From assembly GCA_023897205.1 (NCBI GenBank), contig JAHWDD010000003.1, positions 6,637,665 to 6,701,664 on the forward strand: a stretch of 64,000 nucleotides of DNA, read 5' to 3'. Below, one piece after another: positions 54,499 through 64,000 of this stretch; position 1 is the stretch's first letter, and every line of letters starts with the position of its first letter. This DNA is from Exophiala sp. HKRS030. Taxonomy: Eukaryota; Ascomycota; Eurotiomycetes; Chaetothyriales; Herpotrichiellaceae. The notes under the pieces are model-generated. The model was not told the DNA's origin. It did no database searches and saw only the letters and a list, made by a program, of their open reading frames with translations. The translations under genes were made by a program, and so were the position numbers.

Positions 54499-56596
54499 AA
54501 GCGACTCGCAACTCCAGAAGGATCTTGTGGCAGGAGGTTGGCGACACTGTTCTCTCAAAAGCACCGAGCATGAGGTGTACAACGATGGGGGTTGTCTGGA
54601 GAACGGGCGAAAAAGAGCGGTGTGACAAGGGCTAAAAACCAACCTGTGTAGCACCACAAAAATTGAGACTTTTGTGATAATCCTGAATTACTCAATGCAG
54701 AAATATAATTCTTGAGCATGCCCCAATGTTCCATCTCGATCAATCATGAGTGTTTGGCCCTGTCAGGGACTACAAGGCTCAGCCAGTCACATCATATCGC
54801 GACCGACGGCGACTTGGAGTTCTGAAATCCGGTTGCCTGATAGTTGCTCAGGGACTGAACCAAGATTTGTAGCTTTCGTGCATCCAATAGTACTTGCATC
54901 CATCGATTTTGAGCGAGTCTGCCAGTGTCCACATGTCCATGTTTGACTGGCAGCCCTTGGGAGACACCATCCACTTGGAGGATGGCCCGGCTTGCTGAAG
55001 TCTTGTAACATTGGCCATCCACAGACTTCGTCCCACACGTGACAGAATTCTGCTCGGTATCATGGAGCTCAAAAACCCAGCGATAGCAAAGTATAAAGAC
55101 ACTGCGCCGGATAAGTGCTGGACATAGATCTCCTCACCTACCGAAATTTAATGAATAAAGGGCCAAAGGTACTGAGAGAGCCCACTTTGCTCGAGAGGAT
55201 TGCGTCCTTTAGCTGGATGCGACGAGCGACGATAGACACGGGATTCACCTTTCCGACGTGTAAGTGATCACTGGTGGATGAAGACGCTTGGTGTAAAGTG
55301 AGGCGCGGTAGGAGGCGAGCATCGACTTCGCGGTTTGAGACGTCAAGAAAGCCATCGAAACCGGGAACAAGGGTCGGTGTACTCGTAGGTATATGCCGTG
55401 TGACAGCTTTATGGATCCTCCTTCTTTCAAAAGTGCGAGAACGGGCCTGACGCCAATTGATTCGAGGCATGCAAAATTGTGTTGGGCAGAAACGCAGTGG
55501 CTGCGCAGCCCCGGGAGGTCAGGTGGGATCAAAGGTACTTGCGGATCGAGGCGGTGTCCGAGCAATCGACTGGTAAAGAGAATCGCAGCTGCAGTAGTGG
55601 CATATTACTCTGTTCTAGATGGCCCGGTGGAAGAATCAGAAGGCTCTCGTTTCGTCTAGGCGTAGGGATTGTTTGATTTCAGGGCGACCATTCAGGACCA
55701 TCCGCTCGCGAGGCAAATTCACGGCGTGATCAATCTTCGGAGGCAGTTCAGCTTGCTGGGCGCGTATCGGGAAAGCTTCTTGGGCCAGCCAAACCAACCG
55801 TCGATGATGTCTCGAAGAAGCGGTATGGAAACATGGGTGAGTCCGATGAAGATTGAAGGTTGAAGCCGGCAGATTGCAGGTTGCGATTGTCACGATGGTG
55901 GCTTGCTGATCTCGCTCGGCAGGTCAGACTGGGGTCATAATCCAACCTCACCACATTGATGAACCGATAACATCACAACAAGAAGCGCGACAAGTTGCCA
56001 TATGATGGATAGCCAATTGATGGAGCTCGAATGCTCAGAAGCCACCGTACATCCCAAAGTCCTTCAGATTGCTAAACAGTGTCAAAGATGCCGTCGATAT
56101 CGCCGCCGCTTGATCCCAGACGCCGGACTAGAAGGCAACCAACCCAATCTGCTTCATTCATTTTGACCAATCCTGTCGCATTGCCTCTTGCAAAAAAAAC
56201 AAGGCAAGACTCTCCGTCTTCCTCATATCCAGGCAGCAATTGCAGTCAACATCGCGTTGGGCAGCGTAAGGTGTCCGGAGGACTGCTCAGCCTCGGCCAT
56301 TTGACCTTCGTATCCTCCCAAGGCCGGTGCATGTCTTTTGCAGGGCAACCAGTCTTCGTCGAGCATCGTATGCCCTTGAGGACAATCGAGCTCCGCCTCT
56401 GAGCTCCGACAGCGTGGCAGTGTCACAATCACTGGAAATGAAAAGGCTTCTGTCCACCAAGGGCAAACAGTTCATGATTGACAAATACTCGGGCTAGCGT
56501 TGGAAAAGGGTTGATTGAAGCTGCTCATATATAAAGTAGGTCGCAATTTGATAGTCTTGTATTGATTCTACCACTCTTTCTTAGGCTTAGAACAAC
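54499..56596. other. Gene-poor region with possible decayed coding sequence
   Basis: About 2.1 kb without a confident gene. Minus-strand frames at 54848-55102 and 55138-55565 have protein-like composition (for example PGFDGFLDVSNREVDARLL), but I recognise no family and find no intron of normal length joining them, so a remnant is possible. TATATAAA at 56528-56535 belongs to the next gene. Confidence 0.35.
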
Positions 56597-57473
56597 ATGA
56601 CTCAGATCAAGCAGTCCCAAGTGAAGCTGCCTAAGCACCGAAGCCCTACGCATAATGGAGTTGGGGCTGATGAGAGGATTCCAAGACAGCGCAGCAGGTA
56701 TGATGTCTGGGAACCGAGCTCAATACCATCTAACGATCTCATAGAACGAATGACGCTCACGTCCATCCCTCTAACCCCTCTTCATTGACGCCTACAAGAA
56801 TAGAGCGATCAGGCAGAGATGCTGACCAGCGGCCCATGCGTGAAGAGGTTCGATCAAGAGGTACACAAGAGGAGCTACAACACAATGCAGGGGCCCGCTC
56901 TAGACTGCACCGATCGAGGGACCGGAATGGCAGGATTATCATACCCGCAACCCTTCTAGCAAGGTTGCTAACCGAGAGCAGGACGAAGGGAGTTGTCCGA
57001 TGGTACTGCCGAAAGGCTTTCTACATGCTCTCTCCCTCACAGTGATTCCAGCGCCCATAGCTCGGGTCGCCGCACAGGCAATCGTACTGACAGCTCCGAT
57101 GACAATCATTCCGTTGCACCCCGTCGTACCAATCACTCGAATCACAACCATTCCCCAACCTCATACGATGGTCGTTCTTCCAATCAATCATTAACAGTTT
57201 CACAAGTAAGTCCGCTGTGGTCATTTGGCCGCCTATATCACGCCATCTCTTTCTTAAACCCCCATTTGAGATCTCTTTTCCCGCTGACATTCGCCGGAGA
57301 TGGTACGCGAAGGCGGGCATAGGTATCCAGGGAATGGGTATCCAGAGGCTATTTCAATTGAGGATGACGAGGGATTTAGCGATCGTGACCCTCATCGATT
57401 CAATCATCCACGCCGTCATCCTCGCGATCGTTGCTCAAGTCAAGATAGGCGCGAGCGTCGGGGCGGACACTGA
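56597..57473 (+). CDS. Hypothetical disordered protein, 204 residues
   Basis: Four exons (56597-56697, 56745-56860, 56982-57205, 57300-57473) give a closed frame. The protein has no recognised domain. It is hydrophilic throughout and rich in Ser, Arg, Asn, His and Asp (for example DSSDDNHSVAPRRTNHSNHNHS), so it is probably intrinsically disordered; the last exon is rich in charged Arg/Asp/Glu and ends ERRGGH. A TATATAAA box at 56528-56535 and a CTAAC branch site in intron 1 support expression. Intron 2 (121 bp) is the least certain boundary. No function is proposed. Confidence 0.45.
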
Positions 57474-60058
57474 GTTGCGTGGGCACTGGGTTTCCTTGAA
57501 TCGGCGAATGGTGCCATGGAAGAGAACTGTATTTCTTAGGATGTGAAGGTGTTTGGATCGAGGCGGCTATCTCACACGCTATTGACCTCCGCGCACGACT
57601 AATATTATCGCATCAGTGAGGGCACGAGCATCGTACCTAAGCATTAGCACCATCTTATGACCACGAAGCACAGATGCCAGATAGAGAATAGATAGTAGGG
57701 ATGCCGAGTAGCCCCAACAAACCTTGAACGATCATTGAAGAGAAGATCTCTCACCGAGTGATCGCGCAGCCTTGCACCATTGACGTAGTATACAGAGGGC
57801 AGTTCTCATTGGCCGCGAGTTGTACTCCGTTTCGCAGTTGGCTTAGTACAATCTTGTCACAACATTGGGTCAGACACAATATTTTTCATCGTATTTCAGC
57901 CCAGATACGGCCGGAGAAATTTCCCGGTCTCATCGAGATGGCCACGAAAGAACGACTTTCAACGCTTTGTGAACGACTGCGTGGTTGTAGAAGTCTTGCA
58001 GTGCCTTGTATAGTCTCAAGAACCAACCTCAGCTTGCTTTTGGCATCTCTCCATTGTATGTGAAGTTCCAACAGCCATCTTTGAAGGGTCTTCAACGTGA
58101 CCGCGAAGTGTATCAACTCCTTCCGAGAGGTCAATGACCAGAAGAGCCTTGAGGAGAAGGAGATATTGATCGAACAATGACACAGGAAGGGCTGCTCACA
58201 GCAGTGTGTATCGCAAGGATGGATAGGACAAGTACACTGGCGCATCGGCTGCTCTGGCGCTGCGAGACTGCTGGTGAACCGTTGTTTCTGCCTCTTTCGA
58301 CCACTGTTGGAGGGCATGTGAAGTTCTTCAGGTATGGCACGGTCAAGAACAAGTCGACTGCCGGCTGCGAAATGTCTGAGACAGACACCCAGGGGCGCGT
58401 TCAACTGATCAAAGAGCGTGTCGAGTTTCGCCTTGATGGAACACGGAGGGTGCAAGCCTCGTTCGAAGGAGACAGCGTGCCAGGACTGGGAATGCAAAGT
58501 GAGGCATACTAGAAAGGTAAGTTTGTTCGTATCAAAGCTTTGTGCGTGAGTTGTGTGAAGCGCACAAGAACGAAGTTTGGGACGAAGGACAGTTCGCAGA
58601 GCCCGAAAGTCGAGGTACGAATGCGCAAGACAACGCCAGCACTTGCCCAGGACCGCACGGGAAGGAAAACCGCAAAGCCATCGAGACTTTCCGGTCCGCC
58701 CCAACGAGTGGGAATGGATGGTGATACAAAACAAGAGCAATCTCGATCTATTTGTACGAGTATCTGCAAATGTTTTTGAAGGACCCGGAAAACGCAACCG
58801 GAGTCTGAAAAGGATTCTTGATTGGGCACTGGCCTCCGGAAGTGCCACTTCCACTCCCTCCAAGGGCACCACTTGGCTCCCTCAAGCAGTATAGGAAGCT
58901 TTCACGATGCAATGAGCAAGATCTGATTTTGATCAGAAATTCTCTAAGAGCCAGCCACTCTCCTTTCCCATGATTTCCGACAATACCACGTCCTGGAGCA
59001 GTACTGACGTACTCTATACAAGGGTTTTTTAACCAGCTTGTCCATCTCCCGCAACTCCTTCCTGATTACATCTTGGCCTGTTGGATGTGTTATCCTTGCA
59101 GTCGCAGAATGTGAGCTCAGGACGTTTACCTTTTTCTCCTCGAGCATACACTGGGTCAAACTTAACCGGTATTGGCTCTGATTGATACAATCAGACCATG
59201 ACTGAGCCTGGTCCTTGATCCTTTCAGAGGGGCAACCGTCCCTGTGTCGTGGTCTCAACTGCTCGAATGCTACCATGGCTTCTAGGAATCATGAAATCAA
59301 CCCAATACCAGCATGCATCGTACGGATGACAGGGCTATCCAATTTCAGTCTAATGATGTCCAGCGTACAAGAAGTGTAGGTCCTGGACCTAGAACACCCA
59401 GGGAAGCATAAAAAGCGAGGAGGATTCGATCAGAAAAAGGCCGACAACGCACAAGACCTGGTAGTGGACGGATGGCCCGAAGCACTCATAATGCAAACAT
59501 CAACAAGTTACCTTCTAGAACATGGCGTAGTAGAGGTGGACTGTCGAACATTGTTCAGCATCAACCGTTGTTGGGACTATGCACGCCGGCAATACACGTA
59601 AGGCATGGACATGCACTCTTTCGCAGCAAGCTAACTTTGATCCGGGTTTCACCGACAGGTTTGGCAACATCATATGGTGCTCTAGTTTCCTTTTGGCGGT
59701 AACTTGCATAGCAACCTCTCAAGACCCAAATCTTAGTATATTGCATATGGTTGTGCTTTCAAATGCTCACTGAGGGGACTATCTCGTCTTGATCCATGCA
59801 TAGTGGTACCATCAACCTCAATTGTAGATACGTGTCGGCGAAAGTCAGTCTCCGATAGTCCGATTGAGTATCGTCCCTTTTGCAATGTCGTCACCACTAC
59901 AGCGTATGAGGATGGCGTCCACCTTCTTATCCCGCTCCGATCCAATTTTGACCTATTGTCGAAACTTGGTATATTGGTATAGTCAGGTACTGTATTGTTT
60001 ATCGACCTTCTCAGGTCAGGAAAAGGAAGGAATGATCTCAGGTGACTCCTTTGCGAAA
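57474..60058. other. Gene-poor region with overlapping open frames on both strands
   Basis: About 2.6 kb. A 328-codon minus-strand frame (57886-58872) starts at ATG-like position 58872 but is rich in Cys, Arg, Ser and His and looks non-coding. Plus-strand frames in the same stretch (58000-58165, 58177-58512, 58577-58894) have more protein-like segments, in different frames, without a recognised family. This could be an unrecognised spliced gene or a decaying one. No model is given. Confidence 0.35.
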
Positions 60059-61191
60059 ATGACCGAGGAAGAAAACAAGAACACCCTGGGCGCCATCATC
60101 TTCTTCACATACATTATCGCCGCACTGGTCCTGACATGTGTACTGCTGAATGATCTGAACCTACCTTCGGCATCCTCCACACGGCCACGTCGTCATGCCA
60201 GCCAGAGTACAAAGAGAAGACAACATGGTGCCACAAACCAAGAGAGCACTCGACCTTGGCTCTTTGCAGCATTGTCGGCCACAAGCTTCGCGGCGCTATC
60301 GTACCACATGCTTAATTTTCTGCTGGAATCATACCGAGTCTGGTCAACCACAAAATTGATGGATTTCAAGGTTCGTCCTCGTCACATCTGGACTTGGTCA
60401 ACCGAGTCTCGTCTCTTCCGGGAGTTTGGGGAAGTGATATGTAACGATCCACGTCGGTTCTGGTGGACTCGGTCGGCACTCGTGTACTCGTTTGGATGGA
60501 ACTTGTATATGAGCATCGAAGGTACGTCGCAGTGACCGCTTCCCGACGAACTCCTGGGGTTCGCACCGTTGCTGAACCATGTCTGTGTCTTTCCCTTTTT
60601 CTGTCTTTAGGCACAAGGCTACAAGTTCCTCATCTCGGTGTCTATTTCCTCCTAAACCAGATCCTGCCGGTCTCCTTTACGCAAAACTTATTCTTGTTCC
60701 GTACGTCGGTCCTTGGACGAGCAGACTCGGACACCGATCTCACCCCGACGAGACTCACCGTACATCCAGCCTCCGCCTTTCGACAAGGTGCGAGTACCCT
60801 GTCATACCTGTTCGTCTTGGCTCTGGCTCCGTACAGCGTGGGCACGCGTTACTTCTTTCCAGTCCTCTTCGCGACGAGAGTCCTACTTTTCGCAGGGCCG
60901 TACATCATCCTTCGTCCTGAGCTCGGCAAAGACCAACTGAACCCTTCGACCACCACCACCACCACAACAACAACAAAATATCACACTGTGAAACTATATC
61001 GATGGTCCTGTGCGATCCTCGCGGTATCGTTGGGATACATGTCGATGCAAACCATTCAGACGGCAAGATCGAGCACCGACGGCCTGGCCGCCATTGGGAA
61101 TGCCCTACACGATAGCCCGGCCGTCAGCGCTCTTGGGTACGATGTCATGATCGGCATGGTCAGCCTAGCTTGTGTCTTTGGGGGATGGTGA
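60059..61191 (+). CDS. Multi-pass membrane protein of unknown function
   Basis: Two exons (60059-60521 and 60611-61191) encode 347 residues. Seven or eight hydrophobic segments are visible: LGAIIFFTYIIAALVLTCVLL at the N-terminus, then around LFAALSATSFAALSYHML, SALVYSFGWNLYM, LGVYFLLNQILPV, LSYLFVLALAPYSVG, FFPVLFATRVLLFAGPYIIL, WSCAILAVSLGYM and VMIGMVSLACVFGG. A threonine run near residue 275 comes from an (ACC)n(ACA)n tract at about 60949-60977. This topology resembles uncharacterised fungal membrane proteins; I recognise no named family. The start at 60059 is preferred because it directly precedes the first membrane segment; the frame also has an upstream ATG at 59885. Confidence 0.78.
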
Positions 61192-61919
61192 GCGATCGGG
61201 GCCAAGCTGATGGAATTTCGCCCTCGTAGACAAGCACTACTTCAAGGTACTTAATGGGTAACGAACACTATTGAATAGATGATCTTTGCACAAGGTTTTG
61301 AGCATCTACATCTCCATTCACGGTGATTGGTTCTGCGTTTCTCGAAGTGTTTTTGTTCGGTGTACAATCAAATGCGAGCGGGACAACCATTCCGGCGTAC
61401 TACTTACTACCTTAGTGTGTATCTCGCCTAGCTCCTCCTGCTCCTCCTCCTCCTCCTCCTCGCAGATCCCAACTTCAAATCATTTGGTACACCATACGTA
61501 AGGTGGCATTTGAATCCGGCACGAGCACGCGGTTGAGACTTGTGAAAACTATACACTACCGCCAAAATAAAACTCCTCCGCTCAATGTGCAACTCACTCG
61601 TAATTTATATTACATTGTAATCTCAACTATTACTCGTATCTGATTGTTTGCTCAATTGGCGGGGAGGCGGAGATTTCCGGTCATGGAGTCGATCCATCTA
61701 GCTTCAGCCATGGGCTTTCTGAGAACCCTTCAATCTCATACACAAACGAGCACACAGGGTCCTCATTCCTCTTTGTCTTGTACGAGTGGTGTGTACTGCC
61801 CTGAGCTGCGAACTGAGAGAATTTCCCGGACCAGTAGAGCAAGTCAAATACATCATTCGTCGGGGCGCCAGGACTTTTAACCTCAACGCTACTAATAAGA
61901 TCCCCAATCTCCTGCGACC
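61192..61919. other. Intergenic region with (CTC)n microsatellite
   Basis: No gene is recognised. A (CTC)n-type repeat lies at about 61434-61460. The region includes the promoter of the DUF1989 gene. Confidence 0.5.
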
Positions 61920-62690
61920 ATGACGAGGAAGTTGCTTCAGCCCCAGAACCACCCAACTGGGACCGCGACCATTATTCGGGAAGATGGTTCTGATGGTCCT
62001 GCTGGAGGGAACAACCGCAGCGGCAACAGTAACGATTGGGAAAGTCTCCTCCTCGGAGTCATGCGACCCAGCTCCAAGTTGAAGACGCACGTCGTCCCTG
62101 CCGCACACGGTTACGCCTTTGAAGTCAAGCGGTCTTCCCATTTCCGCATCGTCGATCTGGAAGGGCAACAGGTGGTTGACTTTATGGCCTGGGCCACGCC
62201 GTACTCGCACTCGCGGGAACACTTCAGCGCCAGTTACACCAGGTACGCCCTGGGAGGGCTCGCCCCCCCTCAGGTGGGCGAGTGTCTCTGGACCAACCGT
62301 GACCGAAAAATGTTCACGTTGACGGCCGACACGGTCAAGACCCACGATCTGTCGTTCATGGCTTGCAACCCCGGATTCTACTCTCGCCAGGGCGAGCCCG
62401 ATCACCGCTCGTGCGCGACCAACTTCGCCGAAGCGATGGGACCGTGGGGGATGAAACACTGGAGCGAGGTCATCGACCCCTTCAACGTGTTCCAAAACAC
62501 ACCCTATTACACCCTCAAGGCCCTGAATTGTTCCAAACCGGGAGATTATGTCGAGATGAGGGCGGAGATGGACACGGTCTGCGCGGTGTCGAGTTGTCCC
62601 TACACGGGTGGCGGGTTCAACGGCGGTGAGGTTACTCCGGTGGCCGTCGTGACAGAAGTCGTTGAGGATGAGGAAGAGGATATGGAATAG
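61920..62690 (+). CDS. DUF1989 (urea carboxylase-associated) family protein
   Basis: One exon encodes 256 residues. After a Gly/Asn/Ser-rich N-terminus of about 45 residues the DUF1989 domain runs from VVPAAHGYAFEVKRSSHFRIVDLEGQQVVDFMAW through GECLWTNRDRKMFTLTADT to the cysteine-containing FMACNPGFYS and CSKPGDYVEMRAEMDTVCAVSSCP. The tail is acidic (VVEDEEEDME). Bacterial homologues sit next to urea amidolyase or guanidine genes and form carboxyguanidine or related deiminases; fungal members are uncharacterised. The cysteine positions that act in the deiminase partners should be checked. Gene neighbours give no clue. Confidence 0.88.
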   Translation: MTRKLLQPQNHPTGTATIIREDGSDGPAGGNNRSGNSNDWESLLLGVMRPSSKLKTHVVPAAHGYAFEVKRSSHFRIVDLEGQQVVDFMAWATPYSHSREHFSASYTRYALGGLAPPQVGECLWTNRDRKMFTLTADTVKTHDLSFMACNPGFYSRQGEPDHRSCATNFAEAMGPWGMKHWSEVIDPFNVFQNTPYYTLKALNCSKPGDYVEMRAEMDTVCAVSSCPYTGGGFNGGEVTPVAVVTEVVEDEEEDME

Positions 62691-64000
62691 TTGGTTGTAT
62701 GCCTGGACTTGTTGTTCAAGGCAAGTTTTTCTTGTAGCCCCTTCAGTGTACATGATCAAATTGCCGAATTAAACCACAATAGTATGCTGATTCGATGTCG
62801 CTCGCTGGCCCGGAATTTTTCCCCCATCTCCGGCGAAAACGGTGACAAGTGAGCGATGTCATGCAGACACAAGGCCCCGTACCCAGTAGTTCGAACCCTC
62901 ACGAGCTAAGAGGGGGGAGGTACGTTTCCGTCCGTTCGTGTGGACCATAACGAGCACAACTTGACTCGTTTGTGTGTTAGCCGGAAGTATAACGCGTGTT
63001 CGTCTAATTGGTGGGGAACGAATCGGACAGAACATGTGCCCTACTAAGAAGAATAGATGATCAGCTTACGACTTCTTTCTAAGATTCCATTGAAGGAAAG
63101 AATTCGTCCAAGTTCGGATACCTGCATCTGGTGCGACTTACTCATGTCCTAGGCTGTCGCCCTTGTGACTGTACCACGCTTGTTGTTTCCGTTGCGTTGT
63201 CGATGTATGATGTTGTGGTTCCATCGGCACTTGCAAAATCTGGGTCGGAGTTCAGTCGGAACACCTTATCTGGGAAGGAGCGCCGGCTGAGGTCAAAGAC
63301 AATATGAGCATAGTGGCAGAAGTTAACGTGAACGAGAGCTTGCAGCTGGGTTGCTTTTGTTGTTGTGACTGCTCGCCAAAAAAAGGGCAAGGCCAAAACT
63401 CCGTAAAAGAATTGAACAGACTCGCAATGATAAAATATTTCAATTATCAACATCAACAACATCGCTTGCCGTTTCTGTCGTTTGGTCTTGGTTCTAATTG
63501 TTCAGTGTAGAGCATCTTTCGGTGGTTGTTGATGTAACACTTCCAGCTGGTCCAAGATGAAGCGTATCACTCCGGTCTTGTAGTGCCACCACATTCTTTG
63601 TTCCACATGATGATGCGAGTCCGGGTCCCAATGAAGCTGTGTACAGGCATCCCTGGCCTCTGAAGGTCTCAGCGCTATACCAAAAGATGCCTGAACTGGA
63701 ATTGAGAGACACCCGTCGACACGTATGGCAGAGCAAACCGATCTCGATCAAATAACCATGAAATCATACGAGAGTTGCTTCCCATAATGCCGAGGTGATC
63801 TAAATGGATGATAGCTTCCATACCATTAGCAACATCGAGCAACGTGTTGTATGAGTAATAGTCTGCTTAGGTACCCACTCAGGATAGTCATGCCGTATTG
63901 GGGTTCTGTTCTGAGTCTGCACGGGTAAAAGTGGTCGGTGCTGATTGACAATAACTGTTCTATCATATATTGGTGGTTTCGTCACGGCTGTCGGCCTTCC
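62691..64000. other. Terminal intergenic region
   Basis: About 1.3 kb to the window end. Open frames are short (106 codons or fewer) and without recognised features. No gene is called. Confidence 0.45.

Noticed and set aside
57886..58872. 328-codon minus-strand frame as a gene
   Set aside because: Its Cys/Arg/Ser/His-rich composition and lack of any motif look non-coding; it is kept only as an open question.
1..64000. Transposons, CRISPR arrays or ribosomal RNA genes
   Set aside because: No transposase, reverse transcriptase, long terminal repeats, regularly spaced repeats or rRNA-like conserved blocks were seen.

Overview
This 64 kb window is nuclear DNA from a filamentous ascomycete. The evidence is a complete fungal-specific elongation factor 3 gene, many short GT-AG introns (about 47-127 bp, often with CTAAC-type branch sites), several Zn2Cys6 transcription factors, and no operons or ribosome binding sites. 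The gene mix suggests a Eurotiomycete, perhaps a black yeast (Chaetothyriales), but that assignment is inference only. I saw no rRNA, tRNA, CRISPR array, transposase or retroelement.

Layout. (1) 1-16.1 kb is an accessory catabolic block: a hydantoinase/DUF917 fusion cut by the window start, two Zn2Cys6 regulators, a TauD/TfdA-type dioxygenase, a DUF3830 protein, a 17-exon amino acid permease and a DapA-family aldolase/hydro-lyase. Two of its divergent promoters share a GCCGACA motif. (2) 16.7-33.5 kb is the most interesting part: a complete pathway cluster for 3-methyl-branched acids. It holds the biotin subunit and the carboxyltransferase subunit of a 3-methylcrotonyl/geranyl-CoA-type carboxylase, an acyl-CoA dehydrogenase, an AMP-forming acyl-CoA synthetase, a single polypeptide fusing HMG-CoA lyase to an enoyl-CoA hydratase, its own Zn2Cys6 regulator and an MFS transporter. 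Read in order the chemistry is activation, dehydrogenation, carboxylation, hydration and retro-aldol cleavage. This is the logic of mitochondrial leucine breakdown and also of bacterial acyclic terpene utilisation (Atu). Three of the enzymes end in strong or standard peroxisomal PTS1-type tripeptides (SKL, ARL, ARM) and the fusion ends in PKL, so I propose a peroxisomal version of the pathway. (3) 35.6-37.3 kb is a second, intronless MFS transporter.

(4) 39-53 kb looks more like core genome: a glycine-zipper protein, EF-3, a GST-like protein with low-complexity inserts, a secreted cysteine-rich protein, a bifunctional pseudouridine glycosidase/kinase, a metallophosphoesterase and a small cupin. 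(5) 53.9-64 kb is gene-poor: an ABM-domain protein, a disordered hypothetical protein, a multi-pass membrane protein and a DUF1989 protein, separated by 2-2.6 kb stretches that may hold decayed or unrecognised genes.

Gene models were spliced by hand. Each multi-exon model was checked for closed reading frame and total length; the one weak junction (second transcription factor, near 9.0 kb) is flagged.
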